From: Symsagittifera roscoffensis
Taxonomy: Eukaryota > Xenacoelomorpha > Acoela > Convolutidae
DNA: 59,000 bases
NCBI RefSeq assembly: GCF_963678635.1
Contig: NW_026971560.1
Span: 1 to 59,000 of the forward strand
Reading direction: 5' to 3'
Part shown: piece after piece, positions 12,919 to 23,806 of the stretch
Numbering within the stretch: position 1 is the stretch's first letter
Layout of the letters: the number at the start of each line of letters is the position of its first letter
Notes under the pieces: generated by a model
What the model saw: the letters and a program-made list of their open reading frames with translations, nothing else
The model's database searches: none
Told to the model about the DNA's origin: nothing
Made by a program: the position numbers and the translations under genes

Positions 12919-13345
12919 CTCAAGATTGATGTCCTCATCGCGTACTGCTGTCTGTCCGTGAACACCCAGAAACCCGAGTGTTGCTCAAGATACAGTGCCA
13001 GTGGTCATTTACAGAAGTTTGCAGCAGACTTAAGTTTATCTAAACCCCAAAATTCACAACCATGTAAAATTTTCACACTATCGCCAAACAGCAATCAAAA
13101 TCTCCATACACCTGCATCTTTGAATTCTCGCTTTTTCAGCTAATGATCTAAAATTTCTTTTGTCCCATTCAATCAGGAAATTTTCATGCAGCATTTTGAT
13201 TTATATAATAGATATATCATATTAATAACAATATCTCATTCGTTAAAATTTCTTTTTCGTGAAGTCAGATTTCATCCAAGTTCATCCTCGAGCCCCCTTC
13301 CCTCTCAAGACTCAAGACTCCAGAATTCCCCTTTGAGCCACCTGC
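12919..13345 (-). other. Element B 3' untranslated region
   Basis: About 430 bp between ORF5 and the polypurine tract, AT-rich, with no gene seen. The same sequence is at 5249-5675. Confidence 0.7.
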
Positions 13346-15847
13346 TCATCTCGCGTTCTTCGCCTTCGAGGTACTAGACCCCGACGTATTTGACACCGCA
13401 AACAGTTTCAACAGTGCTTCTTCATCGTCGGAGCTAATTACGTTCTCCTCCCAAGCCTTCAACTGTTCAAAGGATCGCATCCATTCCCTTTGCTCCTGCA
13501 ATCTCTTCGCTTGGCTGGGCAATCCCTTCACCCTCGCTTCTCGGTTCAAACAGAAGGAATAGTGCAGACTCAGGATCACATTCTTCGCCAAGTCTTCCTC
13601 CAGTATCGATTCTCTCGCCTTAGTATTGTTTCTTGACAATCTACCACCTCTTTTGCAACCCGTCGTGATCGCATTTCTATGGGTAAGCAGAGGTCTCTTG
13701 AAAGCTTCCGGTCCTATTTCGGCCAGGAACAGTCGATACTCCTTTTGATACTTCTTCATGTGGTCCTTTGTCACCATGTACAACCAAGATGTCAACGTCG
13801 CTCGAAACCACGGAAAGAACCTTATTCGGCTCCATAAACGCCTGACCTCCATTGGTATGGCGAATACCTTGCATGCAGTCTCAAACAATGCAAGTCTCCT
13901 GCTATAATCTATCGCGTATATCGATTCTGCCGTTGGCTTCTTTGACTCCCGATAATTCGTCACATTCTCCTCCATCCATCGCAAAGCTAACACTGTGCTC
14001 ACCACCAAGAGTGTCACCTTTTGCCTGTGATCCCGTAATCCTATTGACCGAATTTCTTCCAGATCTTATACCAGGCAGAGGTTTGCATGATCCGGATACC
14101 ACACCGTTTGTGCCAAACAGTGGCATGGACATTCCCCATATGTGATGTCAATACTCCTAAGGTTGCGCTCTCCCGAGGCTTCTAGGAGAGGTTCAAGTTC
14201 CATCATCTTCTCGCGTATAGTTTCGTTCTCCTCCATGTTCAGAGCACTACCCACCGGTTTCCCGATTGCGTTTTGTCTCTCGTGGTTACTTGTGTTTTCA
14301 CTTTCCAAACTCAAAAGTTCTTCCCCCCAGATTTCGTTCGAGTCATCCCTCTGCTCTCTCGGCACTGTTCCTCGGATTTTTCTTAACAACCTGTGTGAGT
14401 GATGCGACATCCGAGCCAATCTTACGCACTTGGGCACCGAGAAGGCTTTGTCTATCAAAAACCTTTGGCTGGATACCTCCACCATCGCCATGTGCAATGG
14501 GTAGTGGCTGCCGCATAGGTTGGCCATCACTGATCCCACTAGGGACTTCGCATTTAGAGGTAGACCATAGGTTTCACTCAAAGGAAATCGGATTTCCGCC
14601 TCAAGTCCGACCTTCCAGCTTTTGATGTGTTTCTGGGTTACCTGCAACACCCCGGGCCATGACTCCACGCTCAACGCGGTCACCAAATGGTGTTCAGACT
14701 CTAGCCTCTCCAGTGACTGCAGACTGCACATCCTTGAGAAGAATCCCAGAGCTGTTGCTATATTCACAGTGGTACTCGCGTACCACTCAGCCACTATCTG
14801 TACTTCACTCTTCTCCCTCTCTGTGGTATCTTCAAACCAATTGACTAGATCTTCTTTTTGGAAGGATTGTACTCTAACGCTTGACCGTTCATCTTCGTCG
14901 GTGCTAACCTCACTCGCTCCGTGACTTCCCATTACCCATCTTCAGCTCAACTCTTTTACTTGAACGCGGTACGCTTATCACATCTGGTGTTTTCTCGAGA
15001 ATCAAGCCCAAGCTCGGTCTCTCTCTCTCTACTGTGTCTATTTCCACCATCTTCTCTGTCCAAAACTTTAGTAGCTCCGCTACCTCGTGGTTGCTGTGAG
15101 CGCCTCCGGCTTCCGAGTCCAAGAAGGGGTTGTACGCCATCCCCATTACTCCAGACACGTACTGATATTCTCCCTTCTCATTGGGTTTTGAATACTCTCC
15201 TGCCGAGGCCAAGTTACGGTGTACGTTGTGTCTCCTCAAACTTCTTGTTATAGAATCTCCGTGTCTCGTCTAACCTTCTGTGGCTTTCTAGAGACTGCCT
15301 GGAACCATCCTCCTTTTCTATCCCAGTACTCTGGTATACATTCAAGATGACTGCTTCGACTCTCCTTTCCACTGTCTTACTTCCGGTTGCTCTTTGTTGA
15401 CATGCTAGGATGGCACTGTCGGTCATCACCGACATTATCCACCTCAAGAAACAAGTAGCATCTTTCCTTTTTGCCAGGCTCCAGCCTGAATTATCCCTAG
15501 CAATGTGTTGCATCAGTGCCTGATATACTTCCAGATTTTTGCCAACTAATTTCAACTTGTCATGCGAGGTCAGCGTTTCTAATTCTATTCCCACCAGGCT
15601 CCATGTGAACATCAATTCCCGCTGTTCTAACAAAGGGATTCGCCATCAACGGCGATGCCGATGAGGATGTCCTCATCGCTTCCTCAAAATGATCCCGTAA
15701 CAAGTTCTGCCAAGTTCTCTTCAATTGGCTCTCCAATTCTAATTTGTTAGTCACAGCCTTCTGCTGGGTAGCCCAGTTGCGTCGCTTGCGTTACACTCCA
15801 CTGTCGAGTTTGTTTAGGCAGTCTTCCAGTTCCTTCAATGTTTCCAT
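13346..15847 (-). pseudogene. Element B ORF5
   Basis: Homologue of A's ORF5 in five frame pieces (15754-15560, 15633-15214, 15239-14910, 14932-14066, 14017-13346), ending at TAG 13346. A possible start METLKELED at 15847 soon meets TAA. Conserved blocks: FEEAM...NPFVRTA, KRKDATCFLRWI, YVSGVMGMAYNPF, FSVPKCVRLARMSHHS, PCHCLAQTVWYP, WFRATLTSWLY, LTHRNAITT. Residue-level conservation outlasts the reading frame, as expected for a once-functional gene. Confidence 0.83.
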
Positions 15848-15856
15848 GGCCACCAA

Positions 15857-16997
15857 TCACGACCGGTAGGTATTCCTCGTTTTATTCTTCTCAACAGGAT
15901 CACTAGTTACTTGCTTCCCAGTGACCTGATGTTCATTTGAGACCCACTCCTTGCCAACATCCACTTCCCAGGTCTGCCCGCTCGTCGAACTTCTTTTAAT
16001 ATTCGTCCTCTGGGGCCTGAAGTCTTCTTCAGTTGTCGAGTTGGTGAAAACTTCCACTCTTTTTCTACCTCGAGCAGTTTCCTAGGCTCGGGGTTACTCT
16101 TGTAGGCTGCCGTCTTCCATCGCGCCAGAACAATGGGAGCCGTCTCCCTCAGGTTTTTTTCAGAGACCGCGTCCGCTGAAGGACTACCCAATCCCTCTAC
16201 TTCTCTCTTTCTCTTGCGAGACGTTACGTCTCTACTTGGGGGCGTTGTCGTCATCATCACTGATTCAACCTCTTTGTCTTCATTCAACCCTTCCAACTTT
16301 TGCCTCCCCCCTGCTCGAGCCTAGTGTGAAAATAGACCGCTGCAGTGTAACCAATGAATAGGGGATCCCAGCCATCAGTGAACTCCCTTTGCTGCCCTTC
16401 GGCCGCTGCTCTCGCGAACAGGGATGGGACCACCAGGGGACTGTTCATTCCCGGGGTCATTCTCCTGACCGTTGGGAACTCTGGAATGGTTGTTGGCAAG
16501 ATCTCTTTCTCCAGTATTGCCTCTAGCTCCATTTTCACCAACTGGAAGATTTTCTTACACGCGGAAATCCTCAAGATCTCTTGTTCACTCGCCGTCAGGG
16601 ATTCAAGTTCCAGAACTTGGGATAAGTATCGATAGGGCCTTCGCGTTTACCTCCCATCCTACACTGCAGTTGCCCTCGGAAATTATACACCATCAACTCT
16701 GGATCTTTCACTTTTCCGAAGAGTACCGTGTTGCTCATTTGTGCCCTAAGCACCTTCTTGCTGACACCAGTTGAGCGTCGTCCCGTCCAGTGCACTTATG
16801 AGTCTCAAGTGTGTTACGGAGTTGCGATTAGCCGTCACTAGAGGATCTGGAAACGCGTATGTCACGGCCGGTCCATACATGCAGGTTACGACCTCCTCCA
16901 GCCCGCGGATTATCCCCATTGGTTCCGATCTCATCGCCAGGCACATGTCTGTCAACAGAGGCATGCCTCCATTCATCTTTCGTCTTCGGATTCATTT
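15857..16997 (-). pseudogene. Element B ORF4, C-terminal part
   Basis: Continuation after element A: starts MNPKTKDE, then (one-base shift) GGMPLLTDM, EVVTCMYGP, VTYAFPDP and ALDGTTLNW, matching A's ORF4 from about residue 1350. The rest is in several frames (16795-16595, 16574-16284, 16296-15907, 16057-15857). It contains a basic RKRKRE stretch where A has acidic and basic tails. Confidence 0.82.
16993..16997 (+). repeat. Target site duplication, left of element A
   Basis: CATTT before the 5' LTR; the partner is CATTT at 41456-41460. Because the LTR itself ends CA, the duplication may be TTT (3 bp, LTR ending CA) or CATTT (5 bp). Removing A and one copy restores an open frame across element B's ORF4. 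Confidence 0.8.
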
Positions 16998-17882
16998 TGT
17001 GCCATTCTGCCGGATGACACAGCACAACCTTCCCGCGACAGAAAAAAGAGTGACGAAAGGCCTTATGAACAAAAAAGTGTTGCGACGGAGGGTCAGAATG
17101 TTCTGGAATTTTTATTTTCAAAATTTCGATTTGAAGGAGAACATTTCTGAGAAATAGAGAAAAGACGGCCATTTTGAAAAAAATAGACGAAAATCAGAAC
17201 AACGATAGAAACTGTGAAGAACAGTTGTATCAGAGACAGGAAAATTACGGAGCCTCTTATCGTGGCAATAACACACGATAAGGACCTTAGTGACGGATAT
17301 TTGTGGAGACGGAGGCTTCAGTGGGGGGAAGAGAAATACCACGGAACCCTCCCGGGACACGAAATAAAGGAGATAAGAGTGTTATCTCAAGAAAATCACG
17401 GGAGCGGAGGCTTGGTCCCACAGAGACTGTTATATGTGAAGGGACTGGGTAAACTAGCTATAATAGTTGCTGTAATGTCCTAGATCTTAATTAAACACCG
17501 ATATTATTTGATATTTCAGAGCATGAGTAGATAAAGAAGGAAAGGGTCAATCCATCTCCAATGGATTTAATATAGAACTGTCACACAAAAACATATAAAA
17601 ATAGGTTGTTCGAGCCGTGTTTTTAATGACAATCACGTAGTCTGAGGATGCGAGACTCAGCTATGTGGTTGTGTTCGCATGCAAACGAAAGCTGATCAAA
17701 AGTCGTTTGACTGATGGCCTAAAAATGGTAACTTTTTACTTTGCCCTAGACAGACCAGAAAATCAACTGGCAAGGTCGAGACGGTGAAAAACGAGTGGAA
17801 TTAAGGTAACTGACGCCTGCCAGTCGTCAATAGGTACTTTTTCTACGCTCCGTCGCTGTGTGATATTTGGGCGAATGTTACA
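16998..17882 (+). repeat. Element A 5' LTR (885 bp)
   Basis: Starts TGTGCC and ends GTTACA (TG...CA). It matches 40573-41457 along its full length with four substitutions noticed and no indels. The first 510 bp occur a third time at 9328-9837 because of the tandem duplication; that fragment carries the 5'-LTR-specific bases. A possible TATA box lies at 17594-17603. Confidence 0.95.
17594..17603 (+). promoter_or_regulatory. Candidate TATA box in element A 5' LTR
   Basis: TATAAAAATA lies about 280 bp before the LTR end, a plausible place for the LTR core promoter. The same string is at 41169-41178 in the 3' LTR. No transcription start has been shown. Confidence 0.45.
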
Positions 17883-17894
17883 TAGACGTTTTTA

Positions 17895-17912
17895 TGGCGC
17901 TCCTGGGTGGGC
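17895..17912 (+). promoter_or_regulatory. Primer binding site, tRNA-Asn type
   Basis: The 18 bases TGGCGCTCCTGGGTGGGC begin with TGG and are complementary to a tRNA 3' end with CCA, acceptor strand CAGGAGCG and T-stem CCCACC, which is typical of animal tRNA-Asn. It starts 12 nt after the LTR end instead of the usual 0-8 nt. Element B has a related sequence at the same spacing (57511-57528), which supports the call. Confidence 0.75.
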
Positions 17913-20252
17913 CTGTTAAAGGCATGAAACCATCATGATCAGCAAGCGTTTCAGCGACGTACCCTCCGCTCCGGGCGTATGCCCGAGTTAGAGGTCTTAT
18001 TGACCGTTTTTGTACTAGGGGGAAGGTGCGTACCCTCCGTCTAGTGCAATTTAGCTTTTTAACTTAGTTAACACCGAAAATTCCGGGGGCCGGAGGGTTA
18101 GGTGGGAAATCTAGAGCCCACTTGTCCTGAGGCCCCAGGACCAAAAACAATTAAAGAGAAAGCGTAAAACCAAACAAAAATAGTGTATAACCAAGAAAAA
18201 GCCAAAAATAAATTTATTTAAAAACAAAAAAGTACAAAAAACAGTAAAAAATCCAAAAAAAGACCAAAAACAGTAAAAAAAATAAAGTGACAGTTTATAT
18301 GTTATTTCCGGACGAGATGTGATCTGACCTTCCTATTTGTTGTTGTTTCAGATTGATTTATATCGTTTCTGATAGAAAGATTGTATGTTTTGGTGAAGGG
18401 TTGGATACCCTCCCTCGAGTGTAATTTGAGTGTTTAAGCACGTTAATGGTGATTTTGCCGGTGACCGAAGGGTAGAGTGGCAGGCTGATCAACGTGTTCC
18501 ACACTCAACAGGGACATCAAGGACAACATCCGCAACGACTGTTGGGTATCTTTGAAGCAATTTTAGTATCGTTCGGGTACTATTTCCTTAAAACTTAAGT
18601 GGTGGGGGGCACGATTGGCGCGGTCCGATTGTACCCTCCATCGATTACAAATTTCCGAGTTAAGGGTCTTAATTCGGATATTTTGGTGCAAAGGAGGGTA
18701 TAGTACTATTTATTAACGACTATTAATAGACTATTATCCTTACTATATATTACTTATCTCCTATTTAGACCCCAGAAACACCCATTTTTTGTCGAAAATT
18801 ACCAATTTTCGACCAAACTGCAGACCCCCAAATTTTCGGATATCCGAGCTTTTCCGATAGGCAAAAAGCTTTTATATAGAGAGTAGCTACGTAGTTCGAT
18901 CCCCTTCACTAAAGAAACCGCGTGAGCAAAGACTCAGCAGAAGTTAGAAAAACGAAAATTTTTCGATCAAAATTTTGATAAATTTTCTGTATTTTGTCAA
19001 TCTGTTTTGGGGATCGAGTTTTTGAGTTTTTAGAGTTAGAGCAATAAAATTTTTTGCGTTAGGAGCGTGCTAGCATAACGTACTAGGTTGCTAGAGAAAT
19101 TTTTGGGTAACCCTCCGAGTAGCTCCGTGGACAGAGCTAACGACTTAAGGTTTGGAAAAGGAAGGAATCGGAGGGTCCAAATTTGATAGTTTTTGGCCAA
19201 ATTTTTGTTTCTAAACCAATTTTGGTCCGGTTTTTTGTATTATTCCAGTGCCGTACAGGGCTGCTACGCTCATTTCAAGTATTTTTAGGCACTTTCGACC
19301 GGAATTGCGGAAAAAGTCTTTCAGAACCTATATAGGTGGTGAAAAAAGGCCATTTTGACGAACGCGTTTTTGACGATTTCTCAAAGACTAGTTATCCGAT
19401 CGGGATAATTTTGGTACCATAAGTCGACGTTTTTGACCACTTTTCCGAATCGCGACCGTTTTTGGGTTGATTATTTCGGATAAGGAAAATTTTTTAGAAT
19501 TTGTTGGTTCGGAGGGTCCAAATCACGGGCAACCCTCCGAACGGCAGAAAATTTTATCAAAACATCCTTTTATTCAACTGGGAAGGTTGACCGTGTCAGC
19601 CAACCTAGTTTTAAGTCAGGTAGACCGCTTTTAGAGGCTTTACTGCGGTGATTTAACCCTTTTTCTTGATTTTGGGGGAACCCTCCGAAGTGACCCTCCG
19701 GAGTCGGCTAAACCCTTTAACAACCCTCCTTAGTGGAAAATTTCCACGAGATCACCCTAAGAAGTCGAAACAGCTCCCCCTAGAACCCTTAGCTTATTTT
19801 GACGCTTTTTGAAGCTAGTGGGAGAACCTTCCAAGTGAGATCGGAAAATTTGAAAGTTTTGGAGGTACCCTCCGAAGTGACCCTCCGGAGCGTATTAAGC
19901 ATCTTATTGACCCTCCTTAGTAAATTTAGGGGGACCCTCCGAAGTAACTTGGGTGATTAAGATACCCTCCTAAGTAACTTGAGTGATTGAGGTACCCTCC
20001 GAGGTAACCCTCCGGAGTGTCTTAAACCTTCTAGCGACCCTCCTTGTAAGAGACTTGAGCGAACCTTCTGTGGCAATTTGGGAAACGGAAAATATCCATT
20101 TAATTAGGATCATATTAGGATATTAGGCGTGCTTATCAGGATCATAAGAACCCATTCTGACCCGGAAATTCGTGATCAACTTTGGATTCTACATTGGGTG
20201 TATTAGAAGTACCCGAACCAAAAATTTGTTTTGATTGTGATTTTGGTTGAGT

Positions 20253-20605
20253 GGTTGCCTTGAGCTACTTAATAGGAAAGTTCGGGCAATCCGGGAACAA
20301 ATAAAAGAAGACCTCGGTGGGTTTATTAAGCAAATACACGCCCACTTGAGAAGAAAAATTGTTCCCTACTCTCGTGCACTTGGAGCAGTCCGAGTGTGGG
20401 AGAGCTTTTTCATAGACTTGACGAATTTTCGACCGAGAGGTTGCCTTGAGCTACTTAGTAGGACAGCTCGGGCAATCGCAGGACACCCAAAAGAAGACCT
20501 CGGTGGGTGTATTAGGCAAATACACACCCACTTGAGAAGACTGTGTCCTGGGCTTCGTTCTTTCGGATCGTTCCGATTGGGGGAAGTCTTTTTCTTTAAG
20601 ACTAA
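20253..20605 (+). repeat. Two tandem copies of a 186-bp unit
   Basis: Copy 1 starts at 20253 and copy 2 at 20439. Both contain GGTTGCCTTGAGCTACTTA, AAAGAAGACCTCGGTGGGT and CAAATACAC.CCCACTTGAGAAG. They are diverged by substitutions and are specific to the leader just before gag. Confidence 0.85.
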
Positions 20606-21017
20606 GTTTTATTTATCTATTTCTGAATCATCACTGCTTTCTATCAAAGATTGTTTAATTTTAACAAAACAGTGACTTGATAAATTGTGTAGCGATAAAT
20701 TGATACTGACAAAAGGTCGCTGTCACCTGTAGGATATTCTTATCCGATTATCGATTGTGTTTTGTGTACCGATTATATCTTGTGGAAACTTAGTGTTACT
20801 GCTATATTATACGACCGGGTTGAGTTGGCATTATATCAATACTGGGTAGACCCTGTGTGTAACTTTAGCTGAGTCACTAGTTTAGTCGTGAGAGACCTAA
20901 GACACATTTTGATACTGACAGAGTCGAGTAGGCAGCGTTAAGTGATTTAACCAAAACTTGTTTGTGGTGCGTTTGCATTGCCATCAAATTACGAATACTT
21001 TCATTTTGTTAAGAACT

Positions 21018-22511
21018 ATGCAGCGCAGGGACTCGTTAGGATCGACTACTAAAATTCCCAGGCTAAGCAAGGGAAGCACGAGGAAATTTAGGACTAGGCG
21101 TAGCCAAACCTCGTTTAGCAGCGCTTCCGACGCGTTTGCTGAAGACGAGACGACTAAAGGTCAACCTGATCTTTCAGTGATCGAAATGAAACTAAGGAGC
21201 GAGAAAAACCTTGATAACAATCAAGGCCGGAGCGCCGAGGCCGAGCCTGCGAGCGGAACGCTGGTGGATCCCTTTGACGAAGGGGAGCGAACGCTCATTC
21301 GACCCGACTTTGAGCCAGACGAGGTCCTCGAACGAGAGGAAGTCGAGAGGACAGAGGAGACCTCGGAGCGTTCCGAGGTCGAGCCGCGAGAAGAAGTCTT
21401 ATTCAAGGGAATGTCCAGATCGGAGACCAAGAGTCACAGGTGGAGGGGAGAATACTCACATTCGGCTAGTACCCACTCATCTCTGGCCAAGCAGAGCAAC
21501 AACGCGATGATGTCGAGTATAAGCCCGAGTGAAGAACAGCCGGGTTCGAAAGCCAAGAAGAGTTGGAGGTCTCTGTACGACGAGCGCATGGCGTCACTAC
21601 CAACTGTTGGCTTAACTTCCAGTTATGACTACCCGGAGACATCCCATCCGGATGTAAACTTCACACCGTGCCCAAGGAACGAGAAGAGCAGGAAGGCGTC
21701 ATCAGTCTCGCCGACCAGGCCCATGTCAGATGGGATAACGATGGGAGCATCATCAACTTTTGACAGACTAATGACGTCAATGCACAAGCAAAAGGATGGA
21801 GCGTCATCGAGTACTAGGCTACCGCCGCAGCTGACCTCATCTTCTCTGGGGCTAATCCCGTCACTAGGGGCAGCTGGTGACATAAGTGATATGTTCGCTG
21901 GTGTGATGAATGGCCTGGATGAATTGAGGCGGGACATGACTAAGAAGATAGATCAAGTTGACGAGAGAGCTCACCATGGTAGAGAGAGTTTGAAAGATGA
22001 GCTAACGCACGTGAATTCGCAGGCGAGGTTTGATCAGGCTCAGTTGATTCGCAACACCGATCAATGCCTGGCCGAGAGCCTGGCACAGGCAAAGAAAGAG
22101 TCAGAGGAAAGGGAGGTTAGGATGACAAGAGAGATCGAGCGATTATTGAATGATCATGATAGTACCTATGCCCAAACGATGACTGGCCTGGAAAAGAGGT
22201 TGGACGCCAAATCTGACTTGATGATGCGGAAGCTTGACGCGATCCTGAACGGAAGTAGTTGGCAGGAGCATTCCAACTCAAGGGAGCGCTCACGCCATGC
22301 GAATGTTGCAGATGGTACGGGCAACAATGCCAGAGCCCAGCAAAGCTCGAGAACGAACTACGAGCATAGAAACAAGGAGTGGCCAAGGGCAGCCCCGCAG
22401 AGGCCTGGCTGGACGAATCCAGTACCGCCGGAGGCAGAGGCCACACCGGAGACAAGATTGCCAACCGTGCCACAAGTCAGTTCAGTACCAGATCTGACCA
22501 CAGTCTCATAA
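21018..22511 (+). CDS. Element A Gag, N-terminal part
   Basis: 497 codons from the first in-frame ATG at 21018; the frame is open upstream but only with non-ATG starts. The N-terminal half is Ser/Arg/Glu-rich and looks disordered. Residues about 290-440 are strongly helical and heptad-like with many Lys/Glu/Asp, consistent with a coiled coil. A single TAA at 22509-22511 separates it from the capsid ORF, which resumes in the same frame nine bases later. Element B has a matching region without a stop here but with stops elsewhere, so the ancestral product was probably one long Gag. No catalytic motif is expected; the role is particle assembly. Confidence 0.75.
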   Translation: MQRRDSLGSTTKIPRLSKGSTRKFRTRRSQTSFSSASDAFAEDETTKGQPDLSVIEMKLRSEKNLDNNQGRSAEAEPASGTLVDPFDEGERTLIRPDFEPDEVLEREEVERTEETSERSEVEPREEVLFKGMSRSETKSHRWRGEYSHSASTHSSLAKQSNNAMMSSISPSEEQPGSKAKKSWRSLYDERMASLPTVGLTSSYDYPETSHPDVNFTPCPRNEKSRKASSVSPTRPMSDGITMGASSTFDRLMTSMHKQKDGASSSTRLPPQLTSSSLGLIPSLGAAGDISDMFAGVMNGLDELRRDMTKKIDQVDERAHHGRESLKDELTHVNSQARFDQAQLIRNTDQCLAESLAQAKKESEEREVRMTREIERLLNDHDSTYAQTMTGLEKRLDAKSDLMMRKLDAILNGSSWQEHSNSRERSRHANVADGTGNNARAQQSSRTNYEHRNKEWPRAAPQRPGWTNPVPPEAEATPETRLPTVPQVSSVPDLTTVS

Positions 22512-22520
22512 GACACAACG

Positions 22521-23459
22521 ATGTATGCCTCGATGTTTGAGCCTCTGAACAGATCTCTTGAAACATTCATCACCAAGCTCTCGAAGTCAACCGAGAGAGG
22601 AGAGAGGTCAAGAAGAACACTGAAGAAGCCGAAGTCATATAAAGACGAGTCAGATGGCTGCATTGATACTTGGATAGAGGTGATGAAGTTACACTTTGAG
22701 GAAGAGAATCTCTCCAAGAAACAAGAGTGCAGCGCGCTGACAAGCAACCTGGAGGGTACTGCATTAAATTGTGTGATGGCGAAAAGAGCCAATGAGAGAG
22801 ACAGCGCTCGCAAGATATTCGACATCCTGCTGAATCGTTTCGGCTCGGGAGTACAAGGGCACAAGGCCATGGTGAAGTTCGAGAAGAGGCGACAGAGAGA
22901 TGAAGAATCAATAGATAAATTCTTGGATGACCTTGAACTGCTCAGGAGGAGAAGTAACCCGGATGAGAGAATATCCGAGCGAAACTTGGCGATCGCTTCG
23001 AAGTTCATGGATGGAGTAAGGAGTGAGGAGTTGAAGACGATGTTGGCCACTCACTTCACCCTGTCGCTAGATCAGGTACCCACGCCCGACGACTTGCGTA
23101 TGAAGTCACGCGAGTATTTACTCATAAAACCGAGGGCGCAAAACCGTTACAGCAATTATGGCAACTATAGCGGGACAAACACTGGTGCGAATTCCAGTTG
23201 GTACAAACCTCGCGATGACATGGACAAGAGGAGGTCGTGTGCGAATTGTGGTTCGATGGACCATCACGTTTCTGCGTGTTCTGCATACAAACAGAACATG
23301 AAGGCCATAGGCTACTTTCTCGAGGACGCTGACGCGACCGACGAGGATCATGAAGAGTATGTGAGAGGGCTCATCATGAAATATGGTCCGAGGTGTTTCT
23401 TCTGTAATTTGGAGGGATTGTACTCAAGTCGGATTGTACTCAATTTTGGGACGCAGTAG
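22521..23459 (+). CDS. gag: Element A Gag capsid and zinc knuckle
   Basis: 312 codons, in frame with the preceding ORF. Residues about 30-200 resemble the retrotransposon gag capsid domain: a DxWIEVMKLHFEEE start, an LEGTALNC-like segment, then helical repeats to about residue 195. A CCHC knuckle of form C-x2-C-x4-H-x4-C (CANCGSMDHHVSAC) lies near residue 240 and should bind RNA. A second knuckle begins (CFFC) but is broken: a 13-bp string, GGATTGTACTCAA, occurs twice (23415 and 23431), the His is lost and the frame shifts. Element B keeps this second knuckle intact. Confidence 0.85.
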   Translation: MYASMFEPLNRSLETFITKLSKSTERGERSRRTLKKPKSYKDESDGCIDTWIEVMKLHFEEENLSKKQECSALTSNLEGTALNCVMAKRANERDSARKIFDILLNRFGSGVQGHKAMVKFEKRRQRDEESIDKFLDDLELLRRRSNPDERISERNLAIASKFMDGVRSEELKTMLATHFTLSLDQVPTPDDLRMKSREYLLIKPRAQNRYSNYGNYSGTNTGANSSWYKPRDDMDKRRSCANCGSMDHHVSACSAYKQNMKAIGYFLEDADATDEDHEEYVRGLIMKYGPRCFFCNLEGLYSSRIVLNFGTQ

Positions 23460-23806
23460 CGGACGTGAAACATCCCCGCCATGAAGAGGCGCTTTCAGGG
23501 GTCAAGGCCAGTCGAGCACGTCTGATGAACGAGGCTGAATCTCGGAAAAAGGAGACGACACCAAACACCTTCACGACCAAAAAGGTTAAGACGTGGCCTG
23601 ATGAGGTGGTAGCCTCGAACCTCGAAACAGAGTCGTCTAGCCCACTCAAGGTGGATTACGGCCTGGCGGCAAGGACAGCTCTGCAGAATGTCAAACAGGA
23701 CCTAGCCACGAAAGAAGTGGAGCAATGGGTAAGGTCGGAGCTGGAGAGCACAGATCTTCGGGAAGGTCTTAATGTCCTGAGTAAAACGACAGGAGCAGAA
23801 GACTAA
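23460..23806 (+). pseudogene. Element A Gag C-terminal tail, frame-shifted
   Basis: The frame that continues Gag after the broken second knuckle; it runs to TAA at 23804-23806. The segment ...LQNVKQDLATKEVEQW matches KVKQDLATKEIEQ in element B (about 52230), confirming that it is a real part of the polyprotein. A second in-frame stop (TAG, 23816) follows, and the same frame then continues into the protease ORF. The stops lie where a gag-pol junction belongs, so suppression is possible, but simple decay fits equally. Confidence 0.7.

Larger units (their letters stand above)
9838..17507. repeat. Tandem duplication, unit 2
   Basis: Second copy. At the joint (9831-9860) A's LTR sequence changes to C's RT sequence, with ATACACCTTGT, an extra AT, then CTGCATATCC. 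It ends within A's 5' LTR, which is complete only here. Confidence 0.95.
17883..21017 (+). other. Element A leader, 3.1 kb, non-coding, repeat-rich
   Basis: No ORF with recognisable content lies here. The leader holds the primer binding site, an A-rich tract at about 18136-18300, more than a dozen copies of a CCCTCC-centred motif between about 17960 and 20060 (densest at 19500-20060, forms such as ACCCTCCGAAGTGA and ACCCTCCGGAGT), and two copies of a 186-bp unit at 20253-20605. An open stretch at 20247-20675 comes from the 186-bp repeats and has no ATG at its start. Packaging, translation or promoter roles are possible, none shown. Confidence 0.8.

Noticed and set aside
17214-17483. 89-codon plus-strand ORF present three times (9544, 17214, 40789)
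   Set aside because: It lies wholly in the LTR and recurs only because the LTR copies are nearly identical; no matching frame is seen in element B's LTR.
16998-17882. Reading the 9328-9837 match as an independent solo LTR
   Set aside because: It ends abruptly at base 510 of the LTR, at the tandem-duplication joint, and carries 5'-LTR-specific bases.
20247-20675. 142-codon ORF with an internal repeat in A's leader
   Set aside because: No ATG at its start, and the repeat is a DNA-level 186-bp duplication; no similarity to any protein part of B.
22358-23050. 230-codon minus-strand ORF opposite gag
   Set aside because: Shadow of the gag frame; the plus-strand frame has capsid and knuckle motifs and a homologue in B.
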